Shown here: in pieces, positions 60,690 to 64,000 of the stretch
Numbering within the stretch: position 1 is the first letter of the stretch
Layout of the letters: every line of letters starts with the position of its first letter
DNA from: CADCVQ01 sp963729125
Lineage (GTDB): Bacteria > Actinomycetota > Thermoleophilia > Solirubrobacterales > Solirubrobacteraceae
Direction: 5' to 3'
DNA: 64,000 nucleotides
Assembly (NCBI GenBank): GCA_963729125.1
Contig: CAVSML010000003.1
Span: forward strand, 434,001 to 498,000
Notes under the pieces: generated by a model
The model's database searches: none
The model's input: only the letters and a program-made list of their open reading frames with translations
Told to the model about the DNA's origin: nothing
Made by a program: the position numbers and the translations under genes

Positions 60690-62561
60690 ATGTGCGGCAT
60701 AGCTGGTTTTGAGCTCCGCGGGGATGACGGGCCCAGCCGCGGGCGCACGCTGAACGCATGCTTGGCCAATCGCGGGCCCGACGGTGACTGGTACGCAGAG
60801 CATGGCGGCCATGGGCTTGCCCAGACACGGCTCGCGGTCATCGACCTCAGCGATCGGGTGACGTACCCGATCGGCAACGAGGACGGCACCTTGTGGTTGC
60901 TGTTCAACGGCGAGATCTACGACTTCCGCAGGCTGCGCTCCGAGCTCGAGCGCCTCGGCCATCGATTTCGCACCGACTGCGATGCCGAGGTCGCACTGCA
61001 CGCCTACGAGCAGTGGGACCTCGACGGCCTGGCGCGGCTCAACGGCATGTACGCGCTCGCGATCGCCGATCGACGTCGGGACGAGCTGGTCCTCGTGCGT
61101 GACCCGCTCGGCATCAAGCCACTGGTGCGCACGACGACCGGTCGCTTCGCGTTCGCATCCGATGCGACCGCGCTCGTAAGCGCGGGGTTCAGCGCGGGCT
61201 TGGTCGACACAGCCGCGATCGAGGAGTACGCCGCGTTTCACTACGTGCCTCACCCTCGAACGGGCATCGTCGGCATCGAGCAGGTGAAACCCGGTACCGC
61301 GGTGCGTCGCGCGGCAGACGGAAGCGAGCAGACGCTGCAGTTCGCGATGCCCCCGTTTCACGCCCCAGCGTCGCGTGATCCGGTCGCGATGGAGGATCTG
61401 GACGCGGTTCTGCGCCGGTCCGTCGAGCGGCAGTTGGTCGCCGACGTCAACGTCGGCGTACTGCTCTCCGGTGGCGTGGACTCGTCGCTGCTGCTCGCCT
61501 ACGCCGCCGCCGTCGGCGCGCGGCCAAGCGCGTTCACGATCGGCTTCGCAGGCCATGGTGACTTCGACGAGAGCCCGCGCGCAGCGGCGTTCGCTCGCGC
61601 GGTCGGGGTGGAGCACCACGTCCGCAGGTTCGAGTTCGGTTTCGAAGAGGCGGTCCAGGCCATGACACAGGCATACGACACGCCGTTTGGCGACGCCTCC
61701 GCACTTGCGACGATCAAGCTTGCACGGCTGGCGCGGGAGCACGTGACGGTCGTACTCAGCGGCACCGGTGGGGACGATCTGTACGCCGGGTACTACCGCC
61801 ACCGCGCGCACCGGCTGCGCCGGGCCCTGCGGATCCTCCCCGCTGCACTGCTGGAGCGGCTCGCCCGCGAGACCTACGGGCGTGGATCAGAGCGCAGTTC
61901 TGCCCTCGCTCTGGCGCGCTCATACGTAAGCCGCATCGCGGGCGCCGGCGTCGGCCACGATCTCGAGCAGTACTTGGGTCTTGTCGGCGACCGCACATCG
62001 CTTGTGGGCCGGCAGGCGCTCGGCATGGATCACACGCTGTGGGCGGCACGCGATCGGGTGGCGGACCGCCTACATCTGGCATGTGACGACGGCGGCAGCA
62101 GGCTGCGCCAACTTCAGCAGTTTGAGCTGAGTACGTACCTGGTGGGAGATCTGCTCGTCAAGGAGGACCGTGCGACGATGGCGGTCGGCTTGGAGGGCCG
62201 CGTCCCGCTGCTGGACGCAGAAATGGTGAGCCTGGCGTCGCGGGTCCCCGACAGCCAGAAGGCTTCGCTGCTGAGCGGCAAGCGACTATTGCGTCAGCTC
62301 GCGCGTGATCGCCTGCCGGCCTTTCCCAGCCGGGGTCGCAAGCGCGGCTTTGCGGTCCCACTGAGCGACCTCTTCGAAGGACCCTGGCGGGCGCCGGCAG
62401 TCGCCTGGCTCGATGGCCTCGATTCGACGCTCGTCGACGGACGCGCTGCGGCACGACTCGTCACTCGGTCGCCGTCGGTGGCCTCGGACCTCTGGTCGAT
62501 CGTGGCGCTCGCCGCCTGGGAGCAGCGCCTGCGTACTGCACGCGCTGGTGCCGTCGCTTAG
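60690..62561 (+). CDS. asnB: glutamine-hydrolysing asparagine synthase
   Basis: A 623-residue two-domain enzyme. The class II glutaminase domain begins MCGIAGFELRG with nucleophile Cys2 and has LANRGPDGDWYAEHGGHGLA and LLFNGEIYDFRRLR. The synthetase domain has the pyrophosphate loop LLSGGVDSSLLLAYA and TVVLSGTGGDDLYAGYYRHR. It is standard for AsnB. In exopolysaccharide clusters such genes often amidate uronic acids or a precursor rather than serving asparagine supply; that is possible here given its position. Start ATG at 60690. Confidence 0.92.
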   Translation: MCGIAGFELRGDDGPSRGRTLNACLANRGPDGDWYAEHGGHGLAQTRLAVIDLSDRVTYPIGNEDGTLWLLFNGEIYDFRRLRSELERLGHRFRTDCDAEVALHAYEQWDLDGLARLNGMYALAIADRRRDELVLVRDPLGIKPLVRTTTGRFAFASDATALVSAGFSAGLVDTAAIEEYAAFHYVPHPRTGIVGIEQVKPGTAVRRAADGSEQTLQFAMPPFHAPASRDPVAMEDLDAVLRRSVERQLVADVNVGVLLSGGVDSSLLLAYAAAVGARPSAFTIGFAGHGDFDESPRAAAFARAVGVEHHVRRFEFGFEEAVQAMTQAYDTPFGDASALATIKLARLAREHVTVVLSGTGGDDLYAGYYRHRAHRLRRALRILPAALLERLARETYGRGSERSSALALARSYVSRIAGAGVGHDLEQYLGLVGDRTSLVGRQALGMDHTLWAARDRVADRLHLACDDGGSRLRQLQQFELSTYLVGDLLVKEDRATMAVGLEGRVPLLDAEMVSLASRVPDSQKASLLSGKRLLRQLARDRLPAFPSRGRKRGFAVPLSDLFEGPWRAPAVAWLDGLDSTLVDGRAAARLVTRSPSVASDLWSIVALAAWEQRLRTARAGAVA

Positions 62562-62593
62562 CCTGCACCTCCTCTCGGGGTCACGACCAACCG

Positions 62594-64000
62594 TCAGACA
62601 CCTCGCCCGGACGCCGGGGCGTGGCTGGGAATGACGGGGCCGACCTCGATGTCCGTGAACGAGGAGTCGAAGGTCGTATCCGGGGTGAGCGGGTTCGCCC
62701 ATCCTGGCGTGTTGACGTAGATCCGGTGCGATCCCGTACCGACGGCTCGCGGGACATAGTTCACAGAACAGGATGCTCGCGCCGCCGTTCCTATCGGACC
62801 GGGGTCCTCGGCTCGGAGAGCGCAGCTCGCAGAGCTCGAGGAGCCGCTCGAGTTGCGACTCCATATCACGTTGCCCGATGGTGCAGCTCCCGCGCCCTCG
62901 GCTATCACGGTCGCGGTGCACTCAACCGCCACGCCGACCACAACCGCGCTGGGAGCGCACGACAGCTGCGGCGACGCGCCGATCGCGACAACGTGCACGG
63001 GCACTCGCCAAGGTCCGACGGAAACGTGCGGCGTGTACCGGGCCTCTATGGTCTGTCCAAAGGGCGTGGTCGGTGTGTAGAGAATCTGGCAGGAGGACTG
63101 CCCCGGAGCCCCGGTGGGCGTCAGGTCGCACGACCCCGTGAAGAAGCCGAAGGACGGTCTTCTGGTGAACAACGGGAGGCTGCCGGCAGGCGCCGGGTTC
63201 TCAGACGGGTCCACGCCACTCGGCATCGTGTTGGTCGCGACCGCCGTGCACGTGGTCGGCGAACCGACAGCGACCGACGTGGGCGAACAGGAGAAGGTGA
63301 ATGCGAAACTGACGCCGGGTGTGACGGGGAGCTGCGTCAGCGCCGTCTTGCCCCCGAAGACCCCCCAAATCGCAGAGTTCCCCGCGCGGTACGGCGTCCA
63401 CGTCACCGAGCACGCGGCGTCGCCGGATGAGCCGGTGGGCGCGAGCGAGCATGTCGATGCCCCGGACGCGAACGCACCGCTTCCGCTTCGGTGGAACTTC
63501 ACGGTGCCCGTGGGTGTCGCCCCGGGGGTTGCGGCTCTCGCGACGAACGTGCACACCGTCGAGACCAGGGAGCGCACCGGATTGGGAGAGCACGAGATCG
63601 TTGGACCCGGGGGCGTCGGCGGCGTGAAGGACGGGGTGACGGCGATGTCTGTGGACGCGGGGTCGGGCGTGTTGACGTAGATCCGGTGGGATCCGGTTCC
63701 GACGGCTCGCGGGGTATAGGTCACGGAGCAGGATGACCTCGTCGGTGTCCCGACCGGGCCGGGGCTCTCAGCTTGCAACGCGCAGGTCGTGGAGCTGAAG
63801 GAGCCGCTCGAGTTGCGATTCCACGTCACGTTTCCGAGCCGTGGGGGTCCCGAACCCTCAGCTATCACCGTCGCGGTGCATGGGACTGGTATGCCGACCG
63901 CAACCGAGCTGGGAGCACACGAAACGTCGGGCGCCGTGCCGCTCGTGAGGATCCGGACGATCCTCTGCTTGGGTGCCAGCGCAACGTGCGGCGTGTACCT
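62594..64000 (-). CDS. surface protein with tandem Ig-like domains (5' end outside window)
   Basis: An open frame runs from beyond 64000 to 62594, at least 468 residues. Repeating Ig-like domains of about 100 residues carry motifs such as SCAPSSVAVGIP, PCTATVIAEG, GNVTWNRNSSGS, SCSVTYTPRAVGTGSHRIYV and a disulfide pair per domain. A super-repeat of 960 bp is visible at the DNA level. The C-terminus (FTDIEVGPVIPSHAPASGRG) has no membrane anchor or LPXTG. It is likely a secreted adhesin or matrix protein; the signal peptide would be upstream of the window. Confidence 0.8.
   Translation of the reverse strand, partial: RYTPHVALAPKQRIVRILTSGTAPDVSCAPSSVAVGIPVPCTATVIAEGSGPPRLGNVTWNRNSSGSFSSTTCALQAESPGPVGTPTRSSCSVTYTPRAVGTGSHRIYVNTPDPASTDIAVTPSFTPPTPPGPTISCSPNPVRSLVSTVCTFVARAATPGATPTGTVKFHRSGSGAFASGASTCSLAPTGSSGDAACSVTWTPYRAGNSAIWGVFGGKTALTQLPVTPGVSFAFTFSCSPTSVAVGSPTTCTAVATNTMPSGVDPSENPAPAGSLPLFTRRPSFGFFTGSCDLTPTGAPGQSSCQILYTPTTPFGQTIEARYTPHVSVGPWRVPVHVVAIGASPQLSCAPSAVVVGVAVECTATVIAEGAGAAPSGNVIWSRNSSGSSSSASCALRAEDPGPIGTAARASCSVNYVPRAVGTGSHRIYVNTPGWANPLTPDTTFDSSFTDIEVGPVIPSHAPASGRGV
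62711..63040. repeat. direct repeat copy 1 in the Ig-repeat gene
   Basis: Begins GTTGACGTAGATCCGGTG and matches 63671-64000 at an offset of 960 bp, by eye roughly 75-85 percent identical over the first 250 bases. The offset is a multiple of three (320 codons). Confidence 0.6.
63671..64000. repeat. direct repeat copy 2 in the Ig-repeat gene
   Basis: Begins GTTGACGTAGATCCGGTG as copy 1 does and continues to the window edge with matching landmarks (CGGTGCATGG versus CGGTGCACTC, and ACGTGCGGCGTGTACC at both ends). Confidence 0.6.

Overview
The window is very GC-rich, uses GTG starts often, and carries actinobacterial markers: an MprAB-like two-component pair, a DtxR/IdeR-type iron box, a basic Cys-rich small protein, a PurS/PurQ/PurL synthase and many secreted calcium-repeat (RTX) proteins. 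The gene set and the RTX/DUF3494 surface proteins suggest the Thermoleophilia (Solirubrobacterales, Conexibacter/Solirubrobacter-like). This assignment is inference from gene content; no 16S gene is present.

Layout. 0-1.4 kb: methyltransferase, ferritin and a divergent small Cys-rich gene around an iron box. 1.4-8 kb: an exopolysaccharide operon with UDP-xylose synthase, polyprenyl-phosphate sugar transferase, GH10 xylanase, Wzm/Wzt-like ABC exporter, a coiled-coil protein and a glycosyltransferase. 8.3-16.1 kb: DUF3494 ice-binding-like protein, FkbM methyltransferase, a secreted protein, an HD-domain membrane protein and a broken GH65 phosphorylase. 16.1-22.6 kb: MprAB-like regulators, two small damaged genes, a methyltransferase, a WecG/TagA/CpsF transferase and two more glycosyltransferases. 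22.6-31.2 kb: DUF2294 protein, a paralogous small-protein pair, a molybdopterin oxidoreductase with its cytochrome b, two RTX proteins, a second two-component system, an SDR and a membrane protein. 31.3-36.3 kb: tRNA-Asp, two GT2 enzymes, an M23 peptidase, a subtilase and tRNA-Val/Glu/Lys. 36.4-51.2 kb: purine biosynthesis (purH, purN, purF, purL, purQ, purS, purC), with a vapBC toxin-antitoxin pair between purS and purQ, plus nth, an L,D-transpeptidase, tandem zinc-site paralogues and a phytase/phosphatase-like secreted protein. 51.2-64 kb: secreted proteins, then a second polysaccharide locus (O-antigen-ligase-like protein, ECF sigma factor, WecA/MraY-like GT4 enzyme, GT4 glycosyltransferase, asnB) and a large Ig-repeat surface protein that runs off the window.

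The genes describe a cell that invests heavily in surface polysaccharides and secreted repeat proteins. The first cluster can make UDP-xylose, start a glycan on undecaprenyl phosphate, export it through an ABC transporter and trim it with a xylanase. The second has its own lipid-sugar initiating enzyme and polymerase/ligase.

At least ten single-base frame breaks occur. Seven fit one extra base (including purH and purS) and three in the 18.3-19.0 kb gap fit one missing base. Breaks in core purine genes suggest many are consensus errors rather than true pseudogenes.

Most unusual: vapBC inside the purine operon, a mirror-image iron box, two 22-bp palindromes sharing a CTGACGTCAG core that flank the start of the second polysaccharide locus, and a leader with a 21-codon ORF and mutually exclusive hairpins in front of the WecA/MraY-like gene.
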